42,093 bases of DNA from DATCLA01 sp036564195 (GCA_036564195.1 DATCLA010000190.1:1-42093); one strand, 5' to 3'; shown: positions 17,268 to 24,725, counted from the first letter of the stretch. A program made the numbers and translations. The notes: generated by a model not told the origin, from the sequence alone.

Positions 17268-18686
17268 ATGGTCAGGCGGAGATACAAGCTATTATTATTC
17301 GGAATTTGGTTGGCGCTCTTTGGTATCCTGGAAATTGCTCCGAACGGCAGGGGCGTTTGGGCTGTTTCTAATCAACATTCGGGACAGGCTGTAGAATTAA
17401 CGGTCTATAATCAAAACCTGGCACTGGTGAAAGAAAGCCGCCGGGTCCAACTGGCGTCCGGAATCAGCCGGGTTAATTTCACCGGTGTGGCTGCGCTGAT
17501 TGACCCGGCTTCAGTAAAGTTTGCAGTTTCCGGGCTTCCGGGCTTCCGCGTTTTGGAACAGAATTACGAATACGATGTAATTAATGATCTTAAACTTTTA
17601 CAAAAATATCTCGGGGCCAAAATTAAAATTACCGATCTCCAAGGCAATACTACGGAAGGATATTTGATTAATGCTGCTCAGAATGTGATTATCTCTACCC
17701 GACCGGAGGGCGGCGAAGTCCGGATCCTTAAGGCTAATCAGATTCAGGCAATTGTCTTTCCGGAGTTGCCCGACGGTTTGATCACCAAACCGACCTTAGT
17801 CTGGCTGGTCCAAAACCCGTATCCCGAGGGTGAACATTCGGTTACAGTTAGTTACCTGACCCAGGGCCTTTCCTGGCAGGCTGATTACGTTGCAACAATT
17901 AATGCTGGAGATAACCGGCTTGATCTTACCGGATGGGTCACTTTAAACAACCAAAGCGGCAGTGATTACCAGAATGCCCGTTTGAAGCTAGTTGCCGGTG
18001 ACCTAAACCTGGCCCCGGAGGAGAAACGTACTAAAAACCTGGAGATCCTTTATAAAGCCGCGGCCAGCACCAGCGATCAAGCTTTTGAAGAACAGTCTTT
18101 CTTTGAGTATCACCTCTATACCTTATCCCGCCCGACTACTATAAAAAACTTCCAAGTCAAGCAGGTGGAATTACTAACCGCAGCGGCAGTTCCTGCTCAG
18201 AAACTCTATGTCTATGAAGGCGCGGTGGAACCGGAAAAAGTTAAGGTCATGTTGGAAGTAACCAACAGCCGGGAGCAAAACCTGGGGATGCCGTTGCCTA
18301 AAGGCAAGATCCGGGTGCAAAAGGCCGATGCCGATGGTTCATTGCAGTTGATCGGGGAAGACCGGATTGATCATACGCCGCAGAATGAAAAGCTCCGGAT
18401 TAAACTGGGTTATGCTTTTGATATTACCGGAGACCGGATTAAGACTGAAGTCAGGGAAGTGACCCATCACTGCCGGGAAGAGAGCTACCGAATTAAATTG
18501 CGTAATCATAAAGCCCAACCAGTAACTGTGACGGCGGTGGAAAAATTCTCCCCCTGGCTGGAATGGAAGATTATCAAAAAAGATCATCCCTACATCCGTA
18601 ACGAGGCTGGGAAAGCTGAGTTCACTGTGGTGGTTCCGCCCAACGGTGAGAAAGCGGTCAATTATACAGTCAGGTATCAATGGTAA
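17268..18686 (+). CDS. secreted DUF4139 domain protein
   Basis: A 472-residue exported protein with a signal peptide (positive residues, a hydrophobic stretch at about 8-25, then GVWAVS). The rest is DUF4139-like: an N-terminal segment beginning VELTVYNQNLALVKESRRV, and later PTLVWLVQNP, LSWQADYVATIN, LDLTGWVTLNNQSGSDY and LKLVAGDLNL, all typical of this beta-rich family, plus VEKFSPWLEWKI near the end. The role of the family is unknown. A GTG six nucleotides earlier is in frame, but AAAGGAGAGG is better spaced for the ATG. No partner genes are evident, since the next genes lie on the other strand. Confidence 0.85.
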   Translation: MVRRRYKLLLFGIWLALFGILEIAPNGRGVWAVSNQHSGQAVELTVYNQNLALVKESRRVQLASGISRVNFTGVAALIDPASVKFAVSGLPGFRVLEQNYEYDVINDLKLLQKYLGAKIKITDLQGNTTEGYLINAAQNVIISTRPEGGEVRILKANQIQAIVFPELPDGLITKPTLVWLVQNPYPEGEHSVTVSYLTQGLSWQADYVATINAGDNRLDLTGWVTLNNQSGSDYQNARLKLVAGDLNLAPEEKRTKNLEILYKAAASTSDQAFEEQSFFEYHLYTLSRPTTIKNFQVKQVELLTAAAVPAQKLYVYEGAVEPEKVKVMLEVTNSREQNLGMPLPKGKIRVQKADADGSLQLIGEDRIDHTPQNEKLRIKLGYAFDITGDRIKTEVREVTHHCREESYRIKLRNHKAQPVTVTAVEKFSPWLEWKIIKKDHPYIRNEAGKAEFTVVVPPNGEKAVNYTVRYQW

Positions 18687-18721
18687 AAGGTTGACTTTGA
18701 CTGACTGAGTGGTGTTGTTTG

Positions 18722-18756
18722 AAAGAGGGGCGACGCAGCTTCGGCCGCTCCTCTTT
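18722..18756. terminator. hairpin between convergent genes
   Basis: AAAGAGGGGCG pairs with CGCTCCTCTTT (one G-U) around a GC-rich loop, between the DUF4139 gene and the opposing ABC ATPase gene. There is no T run on either side, so termination would be weak. Confidence 0.45.
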
Positions 18757-18820
18757 GCTAAGGTTAGGTTAAATTAGATTTTCAAGTTTCGGAACCGTTT
18801 TTTGAAATTAGGAAACTCTC

Positions 18821-19657
18821 TCAATTAACTTCACTCAACTTCCGGAAGATCTCCGCCAGTGAAGCTTCGGTGGAATGAACCGAGATTACCCGATTTTCAC
18901 GGTATAGTTCCGCCAAAGTATCCCAATTTGTAAGCGGGTCGAATAATTCTTCCCGGATAGTCGCTTCATTTTTATAAGTAACCCTCAGCTGACGGCTTCC
19001 GTAGGCAGTTTTAAGACTTAATTTGTCGGCTAAGACGATTAATTTACCGTGATTGATGAAACCAATCAGGTCACACAGTTCGTCTACTTCTTCCATATCA
19101 TGGCTGGTGAGCAAGATGGTAATCCCCCGGGCTTTCAGTTCTAATAGATAGTTACGGATAATCCGGGTTGAAACCGGGTCTAGACCGGAGCAGGGTTCGT
19201 CAAGGAACAGTATCTGCGGTTGGTGGACTAAAGCCCGCAGGATTAAGATTCGTTGCCGCATCCCCTTAGAATAGATTTTAACCGGATCATGAGCCCGTTC
19301 CCATAGTTCCATCTGCTCCAACAGCGGACGGATTAAGGAAAGCGGTCGGCCGTGGAGCCGGCAGAAGAAAGCCAGGTTTTGATAGCCAGTCAGGTTTTCA
19401 AAGAGATTGGGTTTTTCAAAGACCACACCGATCCGGGATTGAATCTGTTTAACCTGAGTAAGCAAGTCATAACCCATGATGGTGGCTGTTCCGGAAGTGG
19501 GCCGGGTCAGTCCTATTAGCATTCTCATAGTAGTCGATTTGCCGGCGCCGTTGGGACCTAGCAAGCCTAGTGTCTGACCGGGCTCAAGGTTAAAACTGAT
19601 TCGGTCCACTACGGTACGGCGGTTATAGGTCTTTGTTAAACCGGTGACAGTGATCAT
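18821..19657 (-). CDS. ABC-2 type exporter ATP-binding protein (NatA-like)
   Basis: A 278-residue cytoplasmic ATPase with Walker A GPNGAGKST (34-42), signature SKGMRQR (130-136), Walker B ILFLDEP (149-155) and the H-loop in LTSHDMEE. The C-terminal 60 residues match the DrrA/NatA-type extension. It follows its permease by 12 nt on the minus strand and is surely co-transcribed with it. The complex would export a drug, lipid, peptide or sodium; the substrate cannot be told. Confidence 0.92.
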   Translation of the reverse strand: MITVTGLTKTYNRRTVVDRISFNLEPGQTLGLLGPNGAGKSTTMRMLIGLTRPTSGTATIMGYDLLTQVKQIQSRIGVVFEKPNLFENLTGYQNLAFFCRLHGRPLSLIRPLLEQMELWERAHDPVKIYSKGMRQRILILRALVHQPQILFLDEPCSGLDPVSTRIIRNYLLELKARGITILLTSHDMEEVDELCDLIGFINHGKLIVLADKLSLKTAYGSRQLRVTYKNEATIREELFDPLTNWDTLAELYRENRVISVHSTEASLAEIFRKLSEVN

Positions 19658-19669
19658 TAACTTTTCCTT

Positions 19670-20686
19670 TCAAAGATCCACTTGATGCCGGAACGCGAAA
19701 CCGGTAAACAGAAATAAAGCAACTGCCTCAATCAGTAACCAAAACCCGAAAGTAAAAACACCATCGCGGGCTGTGGGGATTAGTGCCGCTTCAAAACCAC
19801 GCCGGATTAAAAAGGTGGGGAAACACTGTAAAAGTCCTTTCCAAGTCTGGCCAACGTGGTTAACCATCAATGGTAAAGAGGAAACCAGATAAAGTACGGT
19901 TGCGGTTGATCTGGCAAATAAGGCATTGGGAGCTAACAAACCTACCAAAATGGCTAAACCGGAGTAAACCAGGGCGCCTAAGACTCCAAAGCTAAAAATA
20001 TAGCCGGGATGGGCTGGCGACCGGGTCAAGAATAAAGTTAACAACAGAGCAGCGGTACCTAGCAAGGTTGACCATACCAATTTGGCAGTCAGGTATTCCG
20101 TTAACGTCATTGGTGAAACCAGCATCGAGTGGAGCGTCTGCCGCTCTTTTTCATCCGCAATCATCGCTGTATTTTGCAACAAACAGATTGTTAAAATGAT
20201 CTGGATCAGCCATAGCGGTAAAGCGATCCAATCCAAAGGGGTATTTTTAGGTGGACCTTCGATTTCGATTTGAGGTAGGTCGGGATGGGCATAGGTCCGG
20301 ATGAGGACCACATTTAAAGCGTTGCTGATCGCTACTGCCTTGTTATACCCGGATTGGTTGACCAGGAGAGTAAAACGGTTTGGCTGCGTTTTGACATTAT
20401 AAAGCACCGCATCAACCTGATTAGCGGTTAAAGCTGCTTTGGCTTGTTGGAGCGTTGGATAGCTAACCAGTTGCAGTTGACTCTTGGTCAGCAGTTCGGT
20501 CATGACCGGCGACAACTTGGCGGTATAAGCCACTTTATAATTTTCAAGCTTAGCTTGATGGTAGACTGTGGCAAAGAGAAAAGTGATGAATAAAGGCAAG
20601 ATTAAAACAATAATCCAAGTCTTACTTGAATAAAATTCCGTAAATTCCCGGGAGATAAGGATAGCAATCCGTTTCCAACAATGCAT
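19670..20686 (-). CDS. ABC-2 type exporter permease (NatB-like)
   Basis: A 338-residue membrane protein with an N-terminal membrane segment (about 24-44), a large extracytoplasmic domain of about 110 residues and then a bundle of about five membrane helices. The cytoplasmic loop has the DEKERQTLHSMLVSPMTLTEY block found in NatB/ABC-2 permeases, where the usual motif is EKExGTLexLLxxP. AAGGGG precedes the ATG. It forms the exporter with the ATPase gene behind it. About 250 nt upstream on the same strand lies a small membrane-protein gene, which may or may not share the transcript. Confidence 0.88.
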   Translation of the reverse strand: MHCWKRIAILISREFTEFYSSKTWIIVLILPLFITFLFATVYHQAKLENYKVAYTAKLSPVMTELLTKSQLQLVSYPTLQQAKAALTANQVDAVLYNVKTQPNRFTLLVNQSGYNKAVAISNALNVVLIRTYAHPDLPQIEIEGPPKNTPLDWIALPLWLIQIILTICLLQNTAMIADEKERQTLHSMLVSPMTLTEYLTAKLVWSTLLGTAALLLTLFLTRSPAHPGYIFSFGVLGALVYSGLAILVGLLAPNALFARSTATVLYLVSSLPLMVNHVGQTWKGLLQCFPTFLIRRGFEAALIPTARDGVFTFGFWLLIEAVALFLFTGFAFRHQVDL

Positions 20687-20934
20687 CGAAGACCCCTTTA
20701 TTAAAACAGCTTATACTAGTAATTTACGCAAAGCGCCGGATTCATAGTCACCGTCGCTGATGCAGATTCCTAAAAAATTTCCATAAAAATTAGGCCCTGT
20801 CTTGGTTGTCTTTGAGGTTCCACAGGTTTAAATTAACCTATCTTCGGTAAAAGGATACGGAACCGGTCACAGTTACTAACATCTCAGACAGAGCGACTAA
20901 TTACATTGATCTTAACCCGAATCGGGAATCAGAC

Positions 20935-21000
20935 CTAGTGGTGTTCAATAAAATAGTATACCAAGTAGGCAATAGCGATAATACCGATTAATTCTACCAT
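20935..21000 (-). CDS. 21-residue single-pass membrane microprotein, KdpF-like
   Basis: A tiny gene with a strong ribosome binding site (AAAGGGG, 7-8 nt before the ATG) encoding one hydrophobic helix: MVELIGIIAIAY, then LVYYFIEHH and stop. The pattern of Gly-Ile-Ile-Ala-Ile-Ala followed by Leu-Val-Tyr-Tyr is like KdpF, the 25-30 residue stabilising subunit of the Kdp potassium ATPase. No kdpABC genes are in the window, so it is an orphan here. The start site, the membrane helix and the charged or polar ends all argue for a real protein. It could equally be an unrelated small regulator of the exporter downstream. Confidence 0.6.
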   Translation of the reverse strand: MVELIGIIAIAYLVYYFIEHH

Positions 21001-21023
21001 TTATTTCACCCCTTTAAATTACT

Positions 21024-21049
21024 TAAGTATTGGCTATCTGTAATACTTA
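21024..21049. promoter_or_regulatory. 8-bp inverted repeat, candidate operator
   Basis: TAAGTATT and AATACTTA form a perfect inverted repeat with a 10-nt spacer, placed 24 nt upstream of the microprotein start on the minus strand. The symmetry and spacing suit a dimeric regulator. It has no T run and is AT-rich, so a terminator is unlikely. Confidence 0.4.
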
Positions 21050-21276
21050 TGATCAGTGAAACCTGTGGTTGGTTAAGTACTGTGCAATTGACAGTATTTA
21101 GACGCTTAAACTGGGGTAACTGTTCCCGGCGATCTCCGGGAAACCAGAATTGGAACTTTAATTACTATTATTTTCGCTGTTTTTTTACCAATCCCTGCTG
21201 CTGTTGTAAATGAAAAAATGGAATTTTTGCGGCAGAGGGAAAACTAGCATACGATTGAATTCTTATAAATAAAGAC

Positions 21277-21305
21277 TTGCAATATTATTGGTAATAATAT
21301 ATAAT
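21277..21305 (+). promoter_or_regulatory. sigma-A promoter of the desulfoferrodoxin gene
   Basis: TTGCAA at 21277-21282 and an exact TATAAT at 21300-21305 with a 17-nt spacer. The spacer itself holds an inverted repeat, ATATTATT and AATAATAT separated by GGT (21282-21300), so a bound repressor would cover the promoter. Confidence 0.7.
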
Positions 21306-21307
21306 AA

Positions 21308-21322
21308 TGTTAATAATTAACA
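21308..21322. promoter_or_regulatory. 15-bp palindrome, candidate PerR/Fur-type operator
   Basis: TGTTAAT, A, ATTAACA is a perfect 7-1-7 palindrome placed at the expected transcription start. The PerR box (TTATAAT-N-ATTATAA) has the same architecture, and each half here matches it at five of seven positions. PerR controls desulfoferrodoxin in Clostridium acetobutylicum (established), so peroxide control is plausible here. Confidence 0.45.
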
Positions 21323-21418
21323 TAGTTAAACAAAGCCAGACTAACTATGCCAAGATTATTCGGTGTCAGTCCATTCCTGTTTAACGACAGGTGGTAAATA
21401 AAAAATTTAGGAGGGTTT

Positions 21419-21793
21419 ATGATGACGGAAAAATTACAAATCTTCAAATGTCAGAAGTGCGGGAATATTGTGGAAGTGATCCATGCCGGGGTGGGGCAAT
21501 TGGTCTGTTGTGGCCTTCCGATGCACCCGGTTGTTAAAAATGCGGTGGAAGCATCCAAGGAAAAACATGTACCGGTGCTTGAGAAGGTGGATGGTGGATA
21601 CCGGGTACAGGTGGGTAGCGTGCCCCATCCAATGGAGGAACAACACTATATTGAGTGGATCGAATTAACCACTGCCGATGGGAAGTCCTACCGCCAGTTT
21701 TTGAACCCGGGTGAAGCACCGGAAGCCTTTTTCGCTACTACGGCCCAATCGGTGACTGCCCGTGAGTATTGTAATCTGCACGGACTGTGGTAG
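21419..21793 (+). CDS. dfx: desulfoferrodoxin (two-iron superoxide reductase)
   Basis: A 124-residue cytoplasmic protein that reduces superoxide to peroxide without making oxygen, a defence typical of anaerobes. The N-terminal desulforedoxin domain binds an Fe(Cys)4 centre through C11, C14, C30 and C31. The catalytic domain has the mononuclear iron ligands H50 (EKHVPV), H70 (VPHPM), H76 (EQHYIEW), C118 and H121 (CNLHGLW), plus E48. All ligands of the class II family are present and the length is normal. TAGGAGGG precedes tandem ATG codons; the first is used. It is monocistronic, with a palindromic promoter in front and a decayed redox gene behind. Confidence 0.95.
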   Translation: MMTEKLQIFKCQKCGNIVEVIHAGVGQLVCCGLPMHPVVKNAVEASKEKHVPVLEKVDGGYRVQVGSVPHPMEEQHYIEWIELTTADGKSYRQFLNPGEAPEAFFATTAQSVTAREYCNLHGLW

Positions 21794-21856
21794 GATGACG
21801 TCTGAATGGTCTTTAACGGGACCGTTTCAACAGTTGATTTTCTCTAACTACGTTCT

Positions 21857-21876
21857 CCTTTAGCAGCTGCTAAAGG
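21857..21876. repeat. perfect 20-bp palindrome
   Basis: CCTTTAGCAG is followed directly by its reverse complement CTGCTAAAGG with no spacer. It lies between the desulfoferrodoxin gene and the thioredoxin reductase remnant. As RNA it would fold with a tight loop, but no T run follows, so it is either a weak terminator or a protein-binding site. Confidence 0.6.
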
Positions 21877-21919
21877 GGAATTGTCCTTAACTAAGAGGTA
21901 TTAACACGGTGGTGTGGCC

Positions 21920-22122
21920 ATGAATCAGCCGGAGCAGGCAGTAGATTTATTAGTCATCAGCGCCGGGGTAGCCGGTTTGACTGCGGTATTTATACGGCTA
22001 GGTTAAAACTGAAGACAATAATCTTGGAAGAGAAACTAATCGGCAGTCAAATCAAAGATGCCTATATAGTTGAAAATTACCCTGGTTTTAACATTTTGCT
22101 AATCAACAGCAGTAAAGGATAA
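21920..22122 (+). pseudogene. thioredoxin reductase (TrxB) N-terminal remnant, frameshifted and truncated
   Basis: Two frames together give the first 65 or so residues of a thioredoxin-reductase-like flavoprotein. The first frame starts MNQPEQAVDLLVISAGVAGL, corresponding to the FAD motif (normally IGAGPAGLTA), and reaches a stop after about 28 codons. The next frame continues TARLKLKTIILEE, LIGSQIKDAY and IVENYPGF, then drifts into unrelated sequence and a stop. The glycine motif is damaged, a frameshift lies near 21995-22000, and everything after the first FAD segment (redox cysteines, pyridine nucleotide domain) is missing. An intact related reductase occurs at 40.5 kb. Confidence 0.85.
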
Positions 22123-22176
22123 TCTTCGCCCGTTGCTTGCTTACTTTTAAGTAACCGACTAGTAGTGCTTAAAACT

Positions 22177-22211
22177 ATCCCGCCGCGCCGGTTAAGCCGG
22201 AACGGCGGGAT
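22177..22211. terminator. GC-rich hairpin
   Basis: ATCCCGCCG pairs with CGGCGGGAT, with CCGG/CCGG continuing the stem inside. It lies 55 nt after the thioredoxin reductase remnant and was probably its terminator, although the following TATAAAT is a poor T run. Confidence 0.5.
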
Positions 22212-22305
22212 TATAAATACTCTTCAAGCTGAGATTGGTTTTAGCAGTTTACTAAGAGCTGGTTTTCATCTATTAACTCATTAACTCAGCGCAATCACTA
22301 TAACT

Positions 22306-22352
22306 ATAAAAAAAGAAAACTCTCAAGTCCGCACTTAACGTCTTTAAGAGTT
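22306..22352 (-). terminator. terminator of tRNA-Leu
   Basis: Read on the minus strand, AACTCTTAA pairs with TTGAGAGTT (one wobble) and is followed by TTCTTTTTTTAT. It starts 10 nt after the CCA end of the tRNA. Confidence 0.75.
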
Positions 22353-22361
22353 ATTATTAAC

Positions 22362-22447
22362 TGGTGCCGAAGGCCGGACTCGAACCGGCACGCTTTAGGG
22401 GCGGCAGATTTTGAGTCTGCTGCGTCTGCCAATTCCGCCACTTCGGC
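22362..22447 (-). tRNA. tRNA-Leu (anticodon CAA)
   Basis: An 86-nt tRNA on the minus strand with a 7-bp acceptor stem (GCCGAAG with CTTCGGC) and an encoded CCA end. The anticodon arm is GCAGA, loop CTCAAAA, TCTGC, giving anticodon CAA for UUG codons. A long variable arm follows, as expected for a class II leucine tRNA, then the T arm with GGTTCGAGTCC. It has its own promoter and terminator and so is a single-gene unit. Confidence 0.96.
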
Positions 22448-22473
22448 AAAGTCATTGTTCACGTGCAAGAATG

Positions 22474-22502
22474 ATTTTAGCATATGACTCCGGGAAATGC
22501 AA
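22474..22502 (-). promoter_or_regulatory. promoter of tRNA-Leu with extended -10
   Basis: On the minus strand, TTGCAT, 17 nt, then TAAAAT preceded by TGC, that is a TGn extended -10. It ends 27 nt before the tRNA. The -10 region closely matches that in front of the barrel gene at 27230. Confidence 0.75.
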
Positions 22503-22549
22503 GGGGTTTGTGACAGTAAATTTCTGGATTTTAAAATTTGGAGTTAATT

Positions 22550-22820
22550 TATGACTTGAGTCAGCTAAACTTCGGTCTGACTGTCCCCTGAAGAACTCCA
22601 ACGGTACAACAAGGGCCTATTATAAAGGCGATCTTGATTCATCGTGCTGTTCAATTTCAATAAGCAGTTTTTTACAGTGGGCTATACTTCCGAAACGTAT
22701 GACTCCGAATCCCATCAAAATGAGGCAATAGTAACAAAACTGAAATTCTGCATCAATTACCAGATATCTCATAAAAAATATTTAGTCTTAAACGGAACAT
22801 TTTCCTTTAATCAGCCGTAA
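22550..22820 (+). pseudogene. shredded sixth paralogue of the beta-barrel family
   Basis: Three fragments in three frames match different parts of the neighbouring barrel proteins. At 22550-22588 the sequence reads YDLSQLNFGLTVP then a stop, compared with YDLSQLTFGLTVP in the protein encoded at 26565-27230. Around 22600-22640 it reads YYKGDLDS, compared with KGNPDS. From 22638 it reads FIVLFNFNKQFF then TVGYTSETYDSE, compared with VLFNFKFNYLLNKQ and TVGYTSETYNSE. The signal peptide, the middle of the barrel and the C-terminal strand are lost, and the tail to the stop at 22820 no longer matches. It is oriented like the two plus-strand copies that follow it. Confidence 0.8.
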
Positions 22821-22876
22821 TAAGTATGTGCTATATTTTGTAGCTATTGTAAAAAAATACCGAGGAGGAAACGGTT

Positions 22877-23566
22877 ATGAAGAAGTTTTTGTCGTTGACT
22901 TTAAGCATGTTAATTACGCTTGGCCTGGCATCGGCCGCATTGGCCAATACACTGTATATGGATATTTTTAGTGGTGGACAAGTTGATATCGAAGAGACTA
23001 ACGAAACCTGTGACTTGTCCCAAGTTGGCGTCGGTGTCGACATTCCGTTTGGTGATATTAAACTAGCTGCCAACATTACCAGTGGGATAATTGATGACTA
23101 TCCCTATAATGATTATTTTGACACTGATACTGCCAGCATTCATTTAAAAGGTGGCTTTGCCATAATCAATGACAGACAAGTCCGTTTGGATGTTACGGGC
23201 GGTTTCTTCGACCGGATTATCGCCTACGATAATTCCCGGTATTATGATGATGAAGAGTCTATTTATAGCTTCACTGTCGGTGTAGACGCCAAAATCAAAT
23301 TCAATCGAACTGCCTGGGTGGATTTCAGCTATTCTTACGGCCTGGATCCCCGGGGAAAATATATATACATCGATAATTACTACGAATATGAAGATTATAA
23401 GTCTTTTTATGTCGACTCAATTTCGGTAATGAGTTGCAAACTGAACCTATTATTAACCGACCAGATCGGTGCATCCATCGGATATTCCAAAGAAACCATT
23501 GGTTTTGACCGTTTTGACAAAGAAACGTATTCCGGCCTGACCATCGGTGCGTTTTATAGGTTCTAA
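22877..23566 (+). CDS. outer-membrane beta-barrel-like protein, paralogue 1
   Basis: A 229-residue exported protein with a signal peptide (MKKFLSLTLSML, cut after ALA at about residue 23). The mature part is rich in alternating polar and hydrophobic strands with Tyr/Phe and Asp-rich turns and has no Cys pair or enzyme motif. Family landmarks are DLSQVGVGVDIPFG, GGFAIINDRQVRLDVTGG, VGVDAKIKF, GASIGYSKETI and the end GAFYRF. The length and final Phe fit an eight-stranded outer-membrane barrel inserted by BamA, but this is inferred. GAGGAGG precedes the ATG, and a terminator follows directly, so it is transcribed alone. Confidence 0.8.
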   Translation: MKKFLSLTLSMLITLGLASAALANTLYMDIFSGGQVDIEETNETCDLSQVGVGVDIPFGDIKLAANITSGIIDDYPYNDYFDTDTASIHLKGGFAIINDRQVRLDVTGGFFDRIIAYDNSRYYDDEESIYSFTVGVDAKIKFNRTAWVDFSYSYGLDPRGKYIYIDNYYEYEDYKSFYVDSISVMSCKLNLLLTDQIGASIGYSKETIGFDRFDKETYSGLTIGAFYRF

Positions 23567-23575
23567 AGATAACTT

Positions 23576-23614
23576 AACCCCCGGTATATTAAAAGGTATG
23601 CCGGGGGTTGTTTT
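23576..23614 (+). terminator. rho-independent terminator of paralogue 1
   Basis: AACCCCCGG at 23576-23584 pairs with CCGGGGGTT at 23601-23609, followed by GTTTT. Confidence 0.8.
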
Positions 23615-23978
23615 AAGTTTTTCATGGTGCACCCTTTTTCTGCCGTTAGAGGCTCTCTTAAGGGGGTGGCGAGTAATCCGCTTCGTAGGGGCAGTAGTTG
23701 ACTATGAAGCCGACTTCAGACCGGCAAGGCCTCACGGAAATTTCTAAATAATTACCTGGCTTAACACCAAACCCTGTGGACCTAAATACGCTGGGTTTTA
23801 CTTTATTTCTCACCTTATTTAGAAAAAGGTCGAATTGTTATGCAATCAAGAGCATCTCTAATCTATTTCCCTAAAACTGGCTAAAGTCATGTTTTCCGGT
23901 ATTCCAATAACTCCCAGATATGACAGATAGTACAGGTGTGTGCACACAAAACAACTACCTATACAGGGGGTTCTTAAG
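23615..23978 (+). other. intergenic region before paralogue 2
   Basis: No gene could be supported. AAACCC at 23769-23774 and GGGTTT at 23793-23798 form a small stem before TACTTT, a weak terminator-like element. AGGGGG at 23964-23969 is the ribosome binding site of the next gene. A short frame near 23700 lacks a start signal. Confidence 0.4.
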
Positions 23979-24647
23979 GTGAAAAAAATCGCAGTTTTGA
24001 TCTTAACAGCAGTGCTGTTGTTGGCTTTTACCGGCAGTTCCTTGGCCAACTCAGTCTATTTGGATTATTTGATTGAAGGAGAAACCAAAACCGATCCTGG
24101 TTCTGCAAAATTCGACTCTGAAAAGATCAGTCTCGGTGGTAACTTCCGGTTTAATGACACCTGGAGCGTAGGTGGAGAGTTTGCCACCGGTAAAATCAAA
24201 TTAAACGATAGATCGGACGCTGACATAACCAGCTACAAAATTAAAGGAGGATTTGCTGTAATCAACGACGAAGGCATACGGGTAGACCTTACGGCAGGCT
24301 ACTATCGTAATGAGTGGGACTATGACACAAAAGCAGGAATAGGTGACTTGGATTCGATTGATTCCTACGATTCCTACTTGGTTGGGGCTGATGCCGAATT
24401 TAATCTTTCAAATAATTTAGTGATTAATGCCGGGATTGAGTATGGTATTTCCGGTAAATGCAAATTGGAGAATGGGGGAGATCTGGATCTGGATTCATTA
24501 TTAACTTACAAAATCGGAATTAGCTACTATTTTACTGAAGCAATCGGTCTTTCCCTGGGTTATCGTTCCACCGCTTTTGAACTAAAAGACAGTGATGATA
24601 AAATAACCACCTCCGGGTGTATCGCCGGCGTTACCTACCGATTTTAA
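23979..24647 (+). CDS. outer-membrane beta-barrel-like protein, paralogue 2
   Basis: A 222-residue member of the same family, and the most divergent one. The signal peptide MKKIAVLILTAVLLLAF ends at about SSLA, then NSVYLDYLIEGE. Landmarks are ISLGGNFRF, GGFAVINDEGIRVDLTAGYY, YLVGADAEFNL, LSLGYRSTAF and the end AGVTYRF. The DLSQ motif has become DSEKIS. The start is GTG with AGGGGG 9 nt before it; an in-frame GTG 39 nt earlier would add residues before a perfect signal peptide and is rejected. Barrel topology and outer-membrane location are inferred from strand pattern and terminal Phe. Confidence 0.78.
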   Translation: MKKIAVLILTAVLLLAFTGSSLANSVYLDYLIEGETKTDPGSAKFDSEKISLGGNFRFNDTWSVGGEFATGKIKLNDRSDADITSYKIKGGFAVINDEGIRVDLTAGYYRNEWDYDTKAGIGDLDSIDSYDSYLVGADAEFNLSNNLVINAGIEYGISGKCKLENGGDLDLDSLLTYKIGISYYFTEAIGLSLGYRSTAFELKDSDDKITTSGCIAGVTYRF

Positions 24648-24653
24648 AATCCC

Positions 24654-24725
24654 CAAAGCTAAGCTTTGTTGAAAAACAGAATTAAGCTACAAGGAGTGAC
24701 TGTCTTGCCAAACGGCAGTCACTCC
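24654..24725 (+). terminator. two palindromic stems after paralogue 2
   Basis: CAAAGCT, A, AGCTTTG (24654-24668) is a 7-1-7 palindrome, and GGAGTGACTG (24693-24702) pairs perfectly with CAGTCACTCC (24716-24725). Neither is followed by a good T run. They may protect the 3' end of the transcript; real termination is likelier at the next hairpins. Confidence 0.45.

Larger units (their letters stand above)
21001..21418. other. divergent regulatory region between the microprotein and desulfoferrodoxin genes
   Basis: No gene is visible in these 418 nt. They hold an 8-bp inverted repeat upstream of the microprotein, a consensus promoter reading right, and two AT-rich palindromes around it, all listed separately. 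TAGGAGGG, the desulfoferrodoxin ribosome binding site, is at the right end. Nothing could be recognised between 21060 and 21270. Confidence 0.5.
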
